Shown one piece after another: positions 11,543 through 11,707 of a DNA stretch of 11,707 nucleotides. Each line of letters opens with the position of its first letter. Positions within the stretch are counted from its first letter, which is position 1. The notes under the pieces are model-generated. The model was not told the origin of the DNA. It made no database searches and was given only the letters and a program-made list of their open reading frames with translations. The stretch is from Oryzihumus sp036391795 (GTDB taxonomy: Bacteria; Actinomycetota; Actinomycetes; Actinomycetales; Dermatophilaceae). The stretch spans positions 1 through 11,707 of the forward strand of contig NZ_DASVZH010000023.1 of assembly GCF_036391795.1 (NCBI RefSeq), in the 5' to 3' direction. Position numbers and translations under genes: made by a program.

Positions 11543-11707
11543 ATGGCACCCACCCCACGCACGCTGCTGATCATCGGCGGCGCCGAGGACAGGCTCGGAC
11601 GGGCGACCGTGTTGCGGCGTTTCGTGCGCCTCGCCGGCGGCCGGAGCGCCAGGGTCGTCGTGATCCCCACCGCGTCCTCGATCGCGGACGAGGCCGTCGA
11701 GGCCTAC
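11543..11707 (+). CDS. Cyanophycinase-like peptidase (S51 family), N-terminal part, 3' truncated
   Basis: The first 55 codons of a protein that continues past the window. TLLIIGGAEDRLGRATVLRRF (7-27) followed by RLAGGRSARVVVIPTASS (29-46) is the characteristic N-terminus of cyanophycinases, serine peptidases that cleave cyanophycin (multi-L-arginyl-poly-aspartate) into beta-Asp-Arg dipeptides. The catalytic Ser and His lie downstream and are not visible, so activity cannot be judged. There is no signal peptide, which suggests a cytoplasmic enzyme acting on an internal store. The ATG start is supported by TAGGCT six bases upstream. In many bacteria cyanophycin synthetase (cphA) is next to this gene, and it may lie just beyond the window. 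Confidence 0.8.
   Translation, partial: MAPTPRTLLIIGGAEDRLGRATVLRRFVRLAGGRSARVVVIPTASSIADEAVEAY

Noticed and set aside
1..11707. Horizontal transfer island, defence system or biosynthetic cluster
   Set aside because: Base composition and codon use are uniform, all but two intact genes (the 65-aa protein and the uncertain membrane frame aside) belong to recognised families, and no integrase, transposase, att-like repeat or tRNA is seen.

Overview
The window is ordinary-looking chromosome from a very GC-rich actinobacterium. Third codon positions are almost all G or C, GTG starts are common, and the gene content is typical of Actinomycetota: a mycothiol-dependent maleylpyruvate isomerase-type protein, an F420-type luciferase-like oxidoreductase, a GlgM-type glycosyltransferase next to glgC, and a two-ACT-domain SerB. 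The sequence resembles Micrococcales of the Intrasporangiaceae kind, but that placement is an impression. I see no mobile element, integrase, CRISPR array, phage gene, tRNA or rRNA. I did not find a convincing new multi-gene system.

Layout. (1) 1-602: the end of a cysteine desulfurase overlaps a TusA-like sulfur carrier (+), probably a sulfur-relay pair. (2) 582-2300, minus strand: aat (N-end-rule aminoacyl transferase) and an adenosine-kinase-like PfkB kinase. (3) 2301-2771: a 167-bp promoter region, a 65-residue acidic conserved-type small protein (+), then a strong hairpin between convergent genes. (4) 2772-4701, minus strand: erpA/iscA-type Fe-S carrier, a divergent glycerate-kinase-family protein, and a small two-helix membrane reading frame with an uncertain or broken start. 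The order adoK, erpA, glycerate kinase matches what I recall of Mycobacterium tuberculosis Rv2202c, Rv2204c, Rv2205c. (5) 4773-6853: an APH-family phosphotransferase (+), a maleylpyruvate isomerase-family protein (-) and a DUF2087 protein (+). (6) 6854-10281: a long inverted repeat, then glgM (-) and glgC (+) firing apart from a 62-bp gap, with a luciferase-like oxidoreductase coupled to glgC. (7) 10304-end: serB, then the start of a cyanophycinase-like gene.

How they work together. GlgC makes ADP-glucose and GlgM uses it to make maltose-1-phosphate, the precursor of GlgE-pathway alpha-glucan. The desulfurase/TusA pair and ErpA belong to sulfur and Fe-S metabolism. The other genes are single housekeeping or accessory enzymes.

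The most notable non-coding signals are: (a) nine genes share a TANNNT hexamer exactly 6 or 7 bases before the start codon with no Shine-Dalgarno sequence, which indicates widespread leaderless transcription; (b) the 7-mer GTATGCC/GGCATAC occurs eight times and accounts for about half of all TAT/ATA triplets; (c) there are two large hairpins between convergent genes; (d) a small membrane reading frame sits upstream of the glycerate kinase and has an in-frame stop.
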